Source: Salvator merianae (taxonomy: Eukaryota > Chordata > Lepidosauria > Squamata > Teiidae). Taken from it: a stretch of DNA of 64,000 nt. The notes beneath the pieces were generated by a model that worked only from the letters and a program-made list of their open reading frames with translations, made no database searches and was not told where the DNA came from. The position numbers and the translations under genes are program-made. Shown here piece by piece: positions 9,651 to 22,020 of the stretch. The stretch lies in NCBI GenBank assembly GCA_003586115.2, contig QVOM02000034.1:108203510-108267509 (forward strand), written 5' to 3'. Numbering within the stretch: position 1 is the stretch's first letter; every line of letters begins with the position of its first letter.

Positions 9651-10430
9651 TACCTAATTCATTTCTCAATCATCAAAGCCCAAAACCTCTCCTTCAAAAG
9701 CAATTCCTAGCAGTGGTTTGGGTAGTGGATAAGCTACTTCCATATGTGTGTGGGAAAATGCTTTAAAACATGTCTAGCAGTAACATTAAGCTTCAGAGAT
9801 GGTCTTGGATCCTATAAGAAATCAACTTTGTGACTGGACATATTTCAGGGTAATTAGCTGTCATTGCTGATGCTTTATCTCAGCAAGATTTGTTAAAGGG
9901 TAAGATAAAATTATTAACTGTAAAAAAGATAATGTTGCATTGAACTGTTTTTCAAATGTTGGTTATAGGTGTTTGGAACAGAGAAACTAACTCTTTTTTC
10001 TTTTCCATTGCAAACACCCAATTCAGTGGTGAATGTGAGTGTTAAAATTCAGTAAGAAGCAAGACCTGTGAGAAGAAAGAATAGCCTTTCTCATTTCTTT
10101 GCTGTGCCAACCAGCCTAGAGAAAAAATCCTTTTTGGATCATGACTGCATCTACACAGGGGTGGGATGTAGCTAGGTGAAGAATCAACTTATGAGAAGGA
10201 GTTGGGCACAGTGAGCAAATGGTATGCACTTCATGCCCCAAAGACTTACAGCTGTGAAGTTCTAGGCTGGGTGGCTTTGCACCAGACAGAAATAGCCTAG
10301 AAAGTCAGCCATTTTTGGTCCAAAACACACATAAAAACAGCTCAGCAGGAAACTAGATCAATAAGTCTCTTCCTCTCTTTTCCATCATCTATACAGAGGG
10401 AGGAGGCACCTTAGGAGCAGCCAACCACTC
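9651..10430. other. No gene recognised
   Basis: Anonymous moderately AT-rich DNA. No coding run, transposon terminus or simple repeat of note. Confidence 0.45.
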
Positions 10431-10891
10431 CAAGGGCTTGCTCGCACTTGACACTAATGAGTGATGGGGACATTCACTAGTGAAGTGCATCTGCACTGCA
10501 TGGAGGCCCTGGCAATCAGGAGCAGACTACAGCTGCTCCTGATCGCTATTTGCTGTGGAGCACAAAATCACACTCCACAGCTGCACTGGGAGCAGTTGGA
10601 CTGCTCCCGGTACACTGTGTTCACACCCTCTTCCAGGTGTGAATGTAGAGTGGTGCAGCACTGCTGTGATTGCACCATTGCATGGCATTCCTGGTCACCA
10701 TGGCAGCATCTAAACATTTCCTGGCCACTGTCATGGTGCAAAACACAGCATTCGCACTGCAAATGCTGGTATCCTGCTGTTAGTCTATTCCAAGCCCTTG
10801 CAGTGCAGATGGTCGCCATGCTATAAGGTCTGTTCCACCATAGAATAGGATAATTATCCTGTTTTATAGTAGAAAGTGCAAAAGGCCCCCT
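10431..10891. mobile_element. MITE family B
   Basis: It starts 'aagggcttgctcgcactt' and ends 'aaagtgcaaaaggccccct', imperfect inverted termini. Internal blocks shared with the copies at 21.5, 49.3 and 60.8 kb include 'aatgctggtatcctgctg', 'ctgctcccggtacac' and a bipartite 'cactagtgaagtgc'. The orientation is opposite to the 60.8 kb copy. Open frames of up to 121 codons inside it are not coding. Confidence 0.7.
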
Positions 10892-11554
10892 GAATAATAG
10901 AACCAGTTTTGCACGTAAGTTAACATTTGGGGGAAGTTAAGCAGTTGGGGTAGAGGTGTGTAAATGCACCATCCCAGGGACATCCAGATGTTTGGATGCT
11001 GCACTTCTGAGTTGGATGGGGGCATACTATGTAACTGTACAGATGCCAGCTAGAGCTCCCATAATCCTGAGACAGACCTAAGAAGTTTTGGAAGCTATAG
11101 TCCCAAAAGCTAAGTATAAATGCTATGCTTTCTAAAATGCACTGTATCAAGGAAAATTACTTGGCAAAACATGACACATCCATACATTCTCAAGCTATGG
11201 AATCATCTGACCACCTGAGATAATTGTTAGTTCTCTAATGCCTTTTGTTGTTGTTATTAAATCATCCTGGCTTTTGACTCACCACTTTTAATTATTCTTT
11301 TTGTTCTGTTTGTCATTTTTATTTATTTGTTTAATATCTAAGTACTTTTATAGATTTTAATGTATTTTTACTGTACTTATCTTTGCTTTGCTGTCTGGGC
11401 AGATTATTCATACAAAAATACGTGAGTGCTCCAAAAAGATGTGGAGGGTGTTATAAAACTACTCAAAACCTATGTAAAAATATAAAGCCCCAAACTGCTG
11501 TATGGAGAAATTGAGAGCTTTGTAAAATTTGCTTTATCTCTAATACAATGGACC
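10892..11554. other. No gene; repeat-like fragment
   Basis: The part at 11035-11110 ('aagctatagtcccaaaag') recalls the common reptile repeat phrase 'ggagttgtagtccaaaa', but it is too short to classify. The rest is anonymous. Confidence 0.35.
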
Positions 11555-11705
11555 TTATCTCAGCCCCTTTCTGAACTGGGGTTTATTCCAGGTTATATCC
11601 TGCCTGGGGCCTGCCATAGTTTGCACTAGCATGCAGATGCCAGGTCCCTATTCCATGATATAATCCAGAACAACACCTAGTGCAGAAAGAGCATTAGATA
11701 AGATA
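11555..11705. mobile_element. Short ~140-bp MITE
   Basis: It carries the inverted pair 'ggtttattccaggttatatc' ... 'gatataatccagaacaa' and ends in 'gtgcagaaagagc'. A relative with better inverted termini lies at 62050-62178. These look like minimal derivatives of a DNA transposon. Confidence 0.55.
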
Positions 11706-12540
11706 GAAGCCATGTCTCCACATGGCATTCAAAATATCTTTGAAGGGCATTGAAGTCTGCCTGTCTCCATATCCCCCACACTGAAAAGGTATGAGTTTGC
11801 ATACGTTTCCCAGTCACTCTGAAGCTGATTCTCACACACTGAGTTGGGACCTTTCCACAGTGAAACGGATAGCATTTCCAAGCAGGCTTTCTGTGTCTGG
11901 ACACAGAGGGTGAGGATGCCCTCCAAATACAGGTGTGAGCACTTTAGTATGGTAGCCTTAAGGACAGCAGTGGAGACATCAAATCCCTTTCTGAGGATAC
12001 CTGAAGCCTGCAGGTGACTGGTAGGACACCCAATCCAGCACTGAAGCTGGCACCATGAAGAGGCATCCAGACACAGCGACGATTCTCCTGCTGTTGAAGT
12101 TGCCACTAAACTCATACTTTTTCAACCTTTTTCAGACTTCTTCATGCTTGTCATGTGAGAGCTACTTCTTCATTATTCTTCTTTCTGCATACTACTACAG
12201 GCCACTCTATAGATACCCTCACATGTACATGCACCATTCAGTCGGAGCCTCTCTCTAAGATTCATTGGCTCAGATTTCCGATGGAATTCACATGACGCTT
12301 ACTGACCAGTTCTGTATCCGTTGCAAATAGAGCAGATGAAAAAAAAAAATCTTGTCAAGACATCGAGCATCTCATTCAAATAGTTTCCTTTCTGTTGCTT
12401 TCTTTGCAATGACAAAACAAAACAAAAAAATGAAAGATGGCTACATTTTGCGTGCTCACACCCCATAGGAAGGAGAAATGATATGAACTTGTCTGAGTTA
12501 AATAAGGAAAAGCACATTTAGAGCAGAGCTCCTTTAAACG
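11706..12540. other. No gene recognised
   Basis: Anonymous sequence. Minus-strand frames of up to 128 codons overlap at 11677-12115 but resemble no family and are probably chance. Confidence 0.4.
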
Positions 12541-13030
12541 AGTGGTTCAATAACTAGTTTACCGGGACCAAGGCCCATAGCTAATGAGAGAATAAAGAAT
12601 TATTCTTGTCAAGTGAGGAAAAGCCAGTGCCCCAGTTTGGTGCTAAATAATTACATTCATTATGTTTCAAACAGCCCTGCAAGTGGTCTTTTGCACTAGT
12701 AAATTCATTAGCAAAGCTAATAGGCAAACTACTATAGGGGCAAATTTAAACGATTCCAGTAGAATGGATGGCAAAAACAGGTAAAGGCAGCACAGAACTC
12801 TGACAGCTAAAGCCAGTTTGCAGTGTAATTGAATTTATTGTCTCATCAGCTTTAAGGGCTTTCTCCTTCTGGGCCTGAAACAAGAGGAGAGAAAGCCAAA
12901 GGATATTCAGTCAATTAGATTTGTGGTTATTTTCTTCAGTTTATCAAGCTGTCTCTCCTGAACTTGTGGCGCAGAGGGGTAGTCAAAGCAGCAAAAGCTG
13001 CAACACAAATTTACACGCCAAAAAGGAACA
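12541..13030. other. Candidate conserved non-coding segment
   Basis: A repeat-free, low-CpG segment with many homeodomain-type TAAT/ATTA cores ('taattacattcatta', 'gtaattgaatttattg', 'tcaattagatttgtgg') and no open frame. This composition is common in vertebrate conserved enhancers. Conservation cannot be judged from one sequence, so this is only a suggestion. Confidence 0.2.
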
Positions 13031-13234
13031 GAATAAGATTGCAAGGACTTGTTAAACTACCCCAACTTGTATGCAAATTTAGCCGGGCCTTCAGAAAAAT
13101 TCCCAGCATGTTTGTCCTGTGCTTCTTTATTGATTATAACACTGATAAAATAAATTCTTTTTTCTTTTTCTTTTTTTCTTTTTTATTTCCTTTTGTCAGT
13201 ACAAGGAAGTGTTTAAACAGTCAGTTCTCCACCC

Positions 13235-14290
13235 TCCAGTCTGAGGCTGCATCCAGACAGGTTGCAAAACATGGGATTATCCTAGCACTATGTTAGGATT
13301 GCCACACATGTCCGTGTCAATCTCAACATAGCCCCAGCATATCAGAGTAAAATCCTGAAATAATGTTGTTGAGGGCAAATCAACACCCAGCCTGGGTTTT
13401 ACCTATAAAGCAAGAACACTTACCTTGCCTGGAAGCCTCACCATGCATGTGAGGGGCCAAACCAGGCCGGAAATGGCAGCCGCACATGTGCAGGGGGCAG
13501 CAATCATGCACTTCAGCATATTTTATGCCATCAAAATACCTGGATGTATATACATCACACCATCGCAGAAGCAAGGGTCCAGACCAGTAAGTGGTCTTGC
13601 CTTGCACTGGTGCCCTGCCAATTGGGCAACAAGCGATAATTACAGAAGTAGGTTACTCTGGAATATCACTAAATAGTGGGTTAAAGTAGAGACATCCAGA
13701 GATGCCCCAAAATATTTATAATGTATTATGGCAGGAGCCACATGATGGCGGTTCCTGCCACTACAAGGGACAGAGTGCTTGCATGTCCCCCTTGGTAGTG
13801 AAAACATTCAAGCCAAGGAGTGTCCATATTTCCAGCCAGGATTGTCTAGGGAGACACAGGAAATGGCCATGGCAGTCCAACATTTTGTGTGCCTCCACAA
13901 ATAGGGCCCTGTTGTTGAGTCCCCATACAGTGGCATCACAGCAGAGGGGCAGAAAAGTAGGAGAAAGTGCTATGAAAGTGCTTTCTCCTGCTCTGCCATG
14001 TTTGCTTGATGGGTGAAGGACCATGAAGTCACCTCACCTCTTGAGTGTTCACATGGTACTATTATGGCATTGAGCAGATCCTGCCTAAGTCAGCTTTTTT
14101 TATCTCAGTGTATGTTACTTTAAAGTAGTTATGTTGAAGAAACGGACCTGAATGGTTGTGTCATGTGCAGTCAGCCAGCTGCCATGACACTGATATTGAC
14201 ATCATATCAACATGTTATCCTGACCGAAGACTCTAAGTCAGGATGGGGTGCCTATAGACATCCAGATGTTCCTGTATTCTATTTCCTATC
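13235..14290. mobile_element. MITE family F region (composite)
   Basis: It opens near 'ggctgcatccagacagg' and closes near 'gacatccagatgttcc', likely degraded inverted termini. A strong hairpin, 'ggagaaagtgctatg' against 'aaagtgctttctcc', sits at 13965-13990. Several palindromic blocks are shared with 33.95-34.28 kb. It could be two elements lying side by side. Confidence 0.45.
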
Positions 14291-15297
14291 ATCTAGTGGT
14301 GTTGATAGTTGAGGTTCCAGCAGCATCTATTTCTCCGATAGACTGAGAAAATATGTGATGCAGAACTGGCAGAGGGGCATGAATAAACAACTCATATTCC
14401 ACATCCTGAGTCAGATCCTGATTCATTGAGTGCAAGAACTTAGTTTAGGTGGCTAAGAAACCAGACTTTCTATTGTGCCACTGGGGGTAGGAAAAGGAAA
14501 CTCAGATCATCCCTGTTCTGAAGTAGTTCTCAAGTGGAACACCACCTGAAATAGCTTAAATCCCCTGCCAGAACAAGGAAACAGTAGTGCACTCAGAAAT
14601 CCTGCCACAGAAACTTTGGCCTTTAAAGGTCAGCATTAGGATGACACAGCAGTCATTATCTCAATGCCAGCACCACAGAGAAGGGACGTGAGAAGACACC
14701 CCTTTAAGCATTTGGAGCAGGAAATAGCCACACCTGGAACAAAAACATGCATCCACCTGCCCTCCCAGGTGACCATAGATCACCCAAAACTGATAGCATA
14801 AACAAGTCTGTTTGATGTGCTCTTGGAAACACCATTTGGAAGTCAAACAGCATCTCAATAAAGTAATGTGTAAGCAATATACGATGATTAAACTCCACAT
14901 ATATACTGTAATCTGTCATCAATTAAAAAAAAACAAAAACCCAAGGATGCCTAGTAAAGATTTCAGCGGATACCTCTTCAGAGAAGAATAAAGCTGCATT
15001 TATAGTCTTGCTTACTTTGGAGCAAGTCCTATTATACTCATTAAGACTATGTTTGAGTAAATACATTCAGTGCTGTGGTTCCATATAATGAAATGCTTCC
15101 AATTAACACTGCAATCCTACAAATGTCAACAAATTAAGTCCTACTAAGTTACCATAATGTGGGCTTACTATCAGGTAAGCATGTGTAGGAATTGCAGCAA
15201 CCAGTGGCAGCTTGCTGATTGGGATACAGGGCAAGAAAAGTGAGATAGCAGCTTTATTGAATGATTTGCACTTGCTCAGAACCTAGAGCACTGCACA
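14291..15297. other. No gene recognised
   Basis: Anonymous sequence without coding runs of recognisable family or clear transposon ends. Confidence 0.45.
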
Positions 15298-16275
15298 CTA
15301 AGGGTGTTTTCACACTTGCTGTTATACCAGAACAGCAAGTGTACTAAGAGCCCCTCTTCTGTACCACTGATGAGATCTGGGCCCTTCCCTCTCCTGTACA
15401 TTCTGTCCACACAGGAAAGAGCATTGATTGGACAAGACTGGACAAGACCTGGTCTGGCACACTAGCAGTGGTAAAGTGGACCATATAAGCATGCAGACAG
15501 CACATACCTCTGTGGTTCAGCATACAATAAGGGACCAATTTTGGTGACACAACAAGGTACACAGCAGAATGGGTCCCCAGGCTGGCCACAGAAATTGCCA
15601 AAGCAATTAACCTAGTCATAGAAAAAGCTGGAAAGAAAAATCAGGTGTATATGATTTTTGACAGATTTTCTACAGCTTTTGGCAACCCTCTCCCCAGGGG
15701 ATCCTATAGTGGCTCCGAAGCTGGCATGAGCTTCAGAGCTGGTGCAGAGGCTGAACCAGAACAGGTCATCCCAATGTTCACACTTACTACAGTAGAACGT
15801 TCTAACTAGCATGGTTCAGGCCAGTCAAGATCAGGTACAGTGAGAAGTGTTCACACTTATCAGCGCTGGAATGCTCCTTGAGCCAACCAACTGGGGAAGA
15901 AGTATGAATGGGAGGTCACTAGTTCGGTAGCTGTGTTCGGAAGAGCTGCCAGGGTCCAGACCCCCAAGTCTGTACCTAGAAAGAGCTGGGTTTGAATTGT
16001 CAGACAGCACCTGTGCAACCACACAGTTCCCACCCCAACGCCATTCCAAACCAGGAAGTGGTGCAAACACACCACTCCCAATCCTCATCTGATCGCATTA
16101 GTCAGCTTGGACACTATAACTTTCTTGACCACAACTGGTGAGCTTCAGGTGAGCTTCAGGTGGTCTTTGGTGAATTTCCAGCCAGCTGGAGCTGTTTGCA
16201 GGTGTGAATGCTCTGTTCCAGCAAGTGACCTGGAATGTTCCATTCGCTACATGCAACCAGACCCATAGTTCTCTG
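15298..16275. mobile_element. hAT-like MITE cluster (family B-like)
   Basis: At 15298 the phrase 'taagggtgttttcacact' matches the terminus of this window's hAT-like MITEs. It is followed by the inverted pair 'tgctgttatacc'/'ggtataacagca'-like blocks. Further phrases, 'gttcacacttactac' (15776) and 'gttcacacttatcagc' (15849), suggest adjacent or nested copies. No TSD was resolved. Confidence 0.45.
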
Positions 16276-16553
16276 CAGAAGGCAACAATAACCCTTTTAT
16301 TACTCATAAAAGGCCCACTGAGTGAGTACTTGATGATGGAGTGGAGGTTTTTGCTTCCTTCACTGACATGTTTATGTCATTCCACATATTCCTTCAGCCT
16401 CATATGCTCTAGCTTGATCCCAACATGTTGTACTACTCAAAATTCCTCCAAAAGCTAGAGGGCATCTCAGGATACAAAGTACGAGACATAGCACTTGGTA
16501 GCAATTATATTAATAGTTCATTATGTCCAAATATATGATAATACAACAAGAAC

Positions 16554-16717
16554 CTTGGAAGGATCACTGATTCTATCTTCTGCAAGCACTGACAGAGTAT
16601 TGAGAAATTCATCAGATTTCTGAAGTCTTTGTGGGCAAATCATCTTTACAGGCCTTCCACCATTGCAATAGAGGAGTGTCATTTTAAGATCAAATATCAC
16701 TGGATGAAGGACTGTCT
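16554..16717 (-). other. Exon-like open segment, unidentified
   Basis: On the minus strand a 164-bp open segment encodes about 55 residues of ordinary protein-like composition (including NGGRPVKMICPQRLQK and LSVLAEDRISDPSK). It is preceded by a plausible splice acceptor (AT-rich, 'cttactgtcag') and followed by GT in a weak donor context ('aaggttctt'). The frame remains open into both flanks (16521-16736). I do not recognise the protein. Alternatives: a fragment of a processed pseudogene, an undescribed retroelement, or chance. It is the only host-exon candidate I found. Confidence 0.25.
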
Positions 16718-16739
16718 CTGACAGTAAGATAATCATTAA

Positions 16740-17290
16740 CTAGGCCATCCATCTCACAATCTGAGGCAAAGGTTCTTTCACCACTTGGTGGTATCCCAGT
16801 CCACACACTGGTGTGGGATAGGGGAAGTCTCACCCCCATCTAGAACACTTCATCCACACTGGAGGAAGCAAGATGGTGGAATAGGGAGCCAAAATGGCAA
16901 CCTATCCCACTGTACCAGTAGACCTCAATAATGAGGTCTTCTGATGTACTAGTGGATTTATAGGGGAATCTTTCTGACAGCCCTCCAGAAAACTCTGCCA
17001 GAAATGGCACACTGATGAGAAGGCCCTCCTGGGAACTCCAAAGGCCAGGAACTTTCATTCCCAGCCTTCAGAGCCTGGGCAGTAACTCTGAGATTTGGAT
17101 CCAGCCTTCAGAATCAACAACTGGGGACTAGAACAGCATGGGACATCTGAAATGCAGACAGTGGCAACCCATGCTAGCATGGGACAAATTGCATATCCCA
17201 GGCCAGGACAGCCCATCGTGGCCCAGAATACAGAAGGTGAGTGCATAAAAGGGGAAATACTAAGCCAAGGATGTGCTCTGCATTATGCAT
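16740..17290. mobile_element. MITE family D relic
   Basis: Phrases shared with other family D copies: 'ccatcttgc', 'ccaaaatggcaacctatccc', 'taccagtagacctc' and 'gggacaaattgcatatccca'. The pattern of a quoted dinucleotide hairpin followed by 'ggtagac' recurs at 38.3, 45.7, 51.6 and 63.7 kb. Ends are eroded. Confidence 0.5.
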
Positions 17291-17900
17291 AGGGCCAGTG
17301 ATAAGTTGAGACAGTCTGTAATGATCCCACAGGATCACTGAGTGAGCTAAAAAAGGGTTAACTCCCAGGATCCAAAGGAAATCTGGCAAAAAATCCTATG
17401 AGAGATATTGGATTATCCCTTGTACCCACATGGAAAGGTGGGAGGCAGACCAATGGAAAGCTGGGAGGCAGACTGAGCCAGAGAAGTATTCTGGGAAGAA
17501 AAAGCAGCAAGTAGAGCAGAGTCAGGAGCCATGTGGTGATACATGGAAAGGAACTTCTCCAGATTGGAGGCTAGCAAAGTTCCATGGGGAGATACATGGA
17601 CAGGAGTAGGTTTTGTGTTTATTTTTAAAAGGGTTTGAAACTGTTAATTTCTGTTTTATTTCTTTTCTTGTTGATCTTGTTTTGCAACCAAGGGGAAGCA
17701 CACAGCTTTAGGCTTTCTGATTCTGGACAAACTACTTTCTTTGATCTCTTTTATTTGCTCCCCCCCCCTTTTTTTTTAAATAAAGAGTTTTCACTTTTAA
17801 AGCCTGCTTTGTTCCTTGAGGGAGAAGCAGCTCTGGTCACAAGTTTCCAAGACACACCAGGAACTAAATTAATATTATTCCTCCAAGGAAACTCCAGGGA
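17291..17900 (+). mobile_element. Possible LTR (gypsy/ERV-like)
   Basis: A long anonymous stretch is followed by a T-rich region and 'tttttttttaaataaagagttttcacttttaaagcctg' (17768-17805), which looks like a polyadenylation signal with R/U5 downstream. No primer-binding site, inverted TG..CA ends or duplication could be fixed. The 177-codon frame at 17635-18168 runs through this stretch and is probably not a gene. Confidence 0.25.
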
Positions 17901-18769
17901 GGAGGAGGAAGGTTGTTTAGTCCTTGGAATCCTTGGGACACCAGAAGCAGGGAGGTGGCTTGAACCTCCAGACAAGGGCTTGGTTGTAGCGCTACTGAAG
18001 CCACTACACCTAGGACAAGAATGCCTGTTGGGCAAACTAGGAAGAACCCCAGTACATACATGCCCCCCTTTTTGCCACAGAGTCACATGGCTGTCATTGC
18101 TCAATACCCTCAAGCAAGAATTGACTTTATGGCAGATACAAGAGTGGTTTACATGTATCTTTTTCTGAGGAGATGTTGGGTATTGAAGCTGTGAGACTCT
18201 GCTTTCTACGCAGTTCCTCTACCATTAAGCTTTGGCCAGTTTTCATTAGCTTTCATGGCAGCCACGAAATTCCAAAACAGTCCTGAAAGAACAGTTGTAG
18301 CATGAATGGAGAGCTTCCAGTCCTGAGGTTCTCCACCTCCAGACTAGAAGCCAGCTCTGCCAATTCCATCAGGCAGTAGGGTGCATGATACACAAATAAC
18401 ATTCCAATCTGTTGTTGACCCAATATCATACAGCGGTCCTCAATCACCTCAGTTTGGTGGGTTTGCTAGTGAACACAGCAATGTTTTTATGGAGAAGTGC
18501 AACTTCTGTGTCCTGCTCCTCCAGCTGCAGTGAAAAATCCAGTGAGCATAGCTGCGTTACGTATTTCACCCAGGTTTCAGTAATGCATACCAGGTCAATA
18601 TCTCAACCACAGGTGTGGATAAGAGCAGTTTTGTTGTGAACTGACTGGCATTTATCAGAGGTAAATGTGGTAAAAGACACAATACCAGGTACTTCCTAGG
18701 GCAAGGGATTAAAAGGGGTGCATCAAATGTACCCACTTGAGTGCTATGGTACTATGGTGCCTTATACTC

Positions 18770-18770
<1 letters not shown>
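17901..18770. other. No gene recognised
   Basis: Anonymous sequence. No termini or coding runs recognised. Confidence 0.4.

Positions 18771-18820
<50 letters not shown>
18770..18820. repeat. (GT)n(GA)n microsatellite
   Basis: About ten GT units are followed directly by about fourteen GA units, a compound dinucleotide microsatellite. Confidence 0.95.
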
Positions 18821-18821
<1 letters not shown>

Positions 18822-20185
18822 AAGCCAAAAAAATTATTAGATTTCAGCAAACAAAGTCTACAGGCAAACAGACTGCATGAAAAGCTCTTAAGAAGTATAC
18901 CTGGAATACAGATGCCTGAGATACCAGGTGTACTTACTGACAGTCTATGGATTAGGCTTATGGGACAGAGGATACAAGATTAGGAACTGAAATGAAGGCT
19001 CATTTTCATATTCCTGAACTGTATGTCATTGAACATGGCTCAGCATTGGTGCCTTGCCTGACATGCGTCCATCCTTGGTGGCAATCATTTAGCTGAAACT
19101 CATGCCACATCATTACTCAAGCAACAGATCTTTCAGAGAAGTTAAACCTATTCTTTGTCAGAATTTACATTTGTGCATTTGAAGGATATACTAGAGTTTA
19201 CTGCCCTACCTACAGATGCCCAGAGTTTTACACAGTATTTTGATCTCAGTCCAAGATTAAGTATATTCTCCAGCACAGGCATTCTTGTGATTACCTTTAT
19301 ACTTTTATGTTTCCACTTTTGATAGTGCTGTCACTTTTGATAAAGATTTCAGCAAGTTGTTCAGTTTGATCAGTGTGTTAAAGCAGAGGTTTGCTCTAAT
19401 TTGTGTTGTTTCAGTAAAGGCAGGGCATCATAGTGATTGAAACCTGATTTTTGCCCATTCACACCATGTCCCGGTTCACAATGCTCTAGGATGCAGCCCA
19501 AATAGACATAAGTTTTCAATTACTATTCCCAAAATGATATCAACAAAAGCACATCCAGATTTACAAGTGGATAGATATTGTAATTCATAGACACATTTAT
19601 AAACCCGATTTTGTTTATGGAGTACTTTAATTATAATAATTACGACAAAGAAAATACTGAACATGGCCTTTGCATTTAACAACATGGTGGGAGTTGTTTC
19701 TTAAATTGCAAGTTGTTTCACCTCACTGCTTTCCAGATATTAATTAAGGCAACTATATTGTTTTGATAATTTGCAATTTTGTTTCAATTTAATTAATTCC
19801 TTCATTAGTTGGTTAAAATTCAGGTAAAATCTAATTCTCAACAGTACAGAAAACACCCTGCTGATTTCGCTAAAATAATGATCATTTATAAATGTAATTA
19901 GGTTCTTTATCATCAGAAATGAAAGCGCTGAAGGTTTCACGAAAGAGGTTTAAGTCTGTTTCCTAGATGCCATTCATAATCTTCACAAAGGCAGTTGTAG
20001 AATGTCAGTATGAATGCTCCTGTGAAACCATTGTGACTGAATTCTTACATATTTAATAAGTACCTTTTCCTGTTTAAATGTACAATAAATGTTGGCCATC
20101 CTTTTAAACAGTTTTACGATTTACTGTTGAATCATATACCACCCTGGGATTCAACAGGAGAGGCACTTATACTATAGGATAAGTA
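18821..20185. other. No gene recognised
   Basis: AT-rich anonymous DNA. No family resemblance in any frame. Confidence 0.45.
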
Positions 20186-20720
20186 GTTGCCAAAACTGAG
20201 GCAGTTGCTACCTTGCCTAAACTTGAATCAATTAACGTATCTCCACGGGCCTTTAATCTGGATTAATGGCCCATGTAGTACACATCTGGGCCTCCGTATC
20301 TGTATGTTAATGCAGATCAAGGAGGCCCCACCTCCCACTAGTTCCTCTCTGTCTGCACAAGACAGAGCAAGATCCAGATTAAGGGAGGCCTTAATTCAGA
20401 TCTCTGGTAGACCAACAACCTGATCTGGAACATGGGAGTTATGCAGATGGCATGCTTCTTCCTGTGTTCAGGACTTCTGGAGGTGCCTTTCAGTGGTGCA
20501 CCATAGCATCCCAGAGGCCCAGAGGCTAGGAACAAAAGCTCCTAACCTTCAGAGGCATGGTGTGTGGCTGCAAAGTTCACCTGCATGGGGTAATCCATAT
20601 TAGCACTGCTGGTTCAGATGGCCCTGATTCTGCCCACAGCTCCCTGTGATCTAGATCAGTGGGCCACTGATCCGTATTTCAAGCAGGTAAGTGCAGAATG
20701 CTCTCTTTCCTGGGAGGGAG
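20186..20720. mobile_element. MITE family D
   Basis: 'gggcctttaatctggattaa' and 'ggcccatgtagtacacat' recur in reverse complement at 22.88-22.94 kb. The right part ends near 'aagcaggtaagtgcagaatg', the usual hAT-like MITE terminus. Internal 'gatctggatcagtggg' type phrases are shared with 45.7 and 55.2 kb. Non-coding. Confidence 0.6.
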
Positions 20721-21512
20721 CATCACTGAACAGAAGTAGGTAGAAGTAGAATTGTATTATTGTTATAGGCCTCTTTTTTTTTTTCTTTTAAAAATACAAT
20801 TTTCAGATGTAAACAGAGGACACAAATCACACTTTGATCAAACTTGGAAGCACTTCTTCATCAGATCAAAAAGCAATAAGAAAAACAATTCAGTGGAAGA
20901 GTTTAGTTGCACATGCAGTACAGTATATGGGTCATTGTCTTAGTCTTTATACTTATTAGCATACAAAGGTTGCTCTTCCCACTCAACTGCTGGTTAACTT
21001 ACTGGCATGCAACAGTTCTAGCAATAGGCTTTTGTATTTTTAATAAAACTCAGGAAATTGCCACTGATGAAGGCTTCAATTGCACCAAAATGTGTTTGGT
21101 AACAACATTGACTACAACTGTCTATGAACTAGCAGTTGGTTTGATGGCTGAAGTTATCTATTAGAAATTGGTGGCCTTCCATACTGGGAGGGCTATTTGG
21201 ACAGCTTTTTAAATGTATTAATATTATTATATTCCATACAAATGATACATGAAAACAATACACAAAACAATTAAAATCCATATAAAGATAAAACCAACAT
21301 AGAATAAGAATTCCCTGTGTCTAACATAAAGAGGAAGATATAGTTATAGTTTTTCTAAATTTTAAATTATTAAAATTAGTTTATGCAGAAATATATGCTT
21401 TGAACCACCAGTTAATTATTTTGTGATCAGGCCAACTTGGTAAGGCTTTTGCTAAGGCTTTTAAAAGTGCAGACCATGTATTTTTGAAAGAATCTATATT
21501 TCTATATCATTT
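20721..21512. other. No gene; AT-rich
   Basis: The segment 21035-21110 ('gatgaaggcttcaattgcac', then 'caaaatgtgtttgg') resembles the 'gatgaag..cgaaacgcg' phrase found in some vertebrate retroelement tails, but it cannot be classified. The rest is AT-rich and anonymous. Confidence 0.3.
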
Positions 21513-21539
21513 GTAAGTGGAAATAATTGTTAGAATAAA

Positions 21540-21836
21540 TAACAATCATGCAGCGCAGTGCAGTGAAGCCACACCTGCACGATCATGCAGCATGGCACAG
21601 CTGTGCCTGCACGATTGTGTGGCATTGCTGGTTGCCATGGCAGCAGCCACTGCACCACAAATGTTGGTATCCTGCTGGCGTTCCGTTATAAGACCTCGCA
21701 GTGTCAACAGTGTCAGCACTGTGAGGTCTATTGTTATGAGACCACACAGTGTAGATGGTGTCCACACTGCGAGGTCTATTTCACCATGGAATATTCACTT
21801 CCAAACATGCCACGGTGCAAAGTGTGAAAAGGCCCT
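21540..21836. mobile_element. MITE family B
   Basis: Contains 'gcacgatcatgcagcatggc' repeats, 'atgttggtatcctgctggcg', 'tatgagaccacacagtg' and the terminus 'gtgcaaagtgtgaaaaggcc'. All are shared with the 10.4, 49.3 and 60.8 kb copies. The left end is not resolved. Confidence 0.65.
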
Positions 21837-21899
21837 GACATGTGTGCTTTCCTCAGCACTTTAATAAATAGTATGTACTAGATATTCCTAAACCTGGGC

Positions 21900-22020
21900 A
21901 TTCAAATGCTAAATTCAGTTCCAATAATTTCTTGACTTTGGCCACACTGACCAGAGCTGATGGCAGTTGTAGTTACACCACCTGCAGGCCCAAGTTTGGG
22001 AACTTCTGGTAATGCTGAGG
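21900..22020. mobile_element. Repeat family H fragment
   Basis: 'agctgatggcagttgtagtt' and 'cctgcaggcccaagtttggg' match the common reptile repeat phrase 'gctgatgggagttgtagtcc ... gagggcc'. A related antisense fragment is at 46.42-46.55 kb. Class not assigned with certainty. Confidence 0.45.

Noticed and set aside
17635..18168. 177-codon plus-strand frame with a hydrophobic, signal-like start
   Set aside because: It overlaps an LTR-like T-rich and AATAAA-containing stretch, has a low-complexity core, and matches no family I know.
20735..21164. Membrane-protein-like frames (hydrophobic runs) as a small gene
   Set aside because: Hydrophobicity follows from the T-rich composition; no start context, partner exon or family resemblance.
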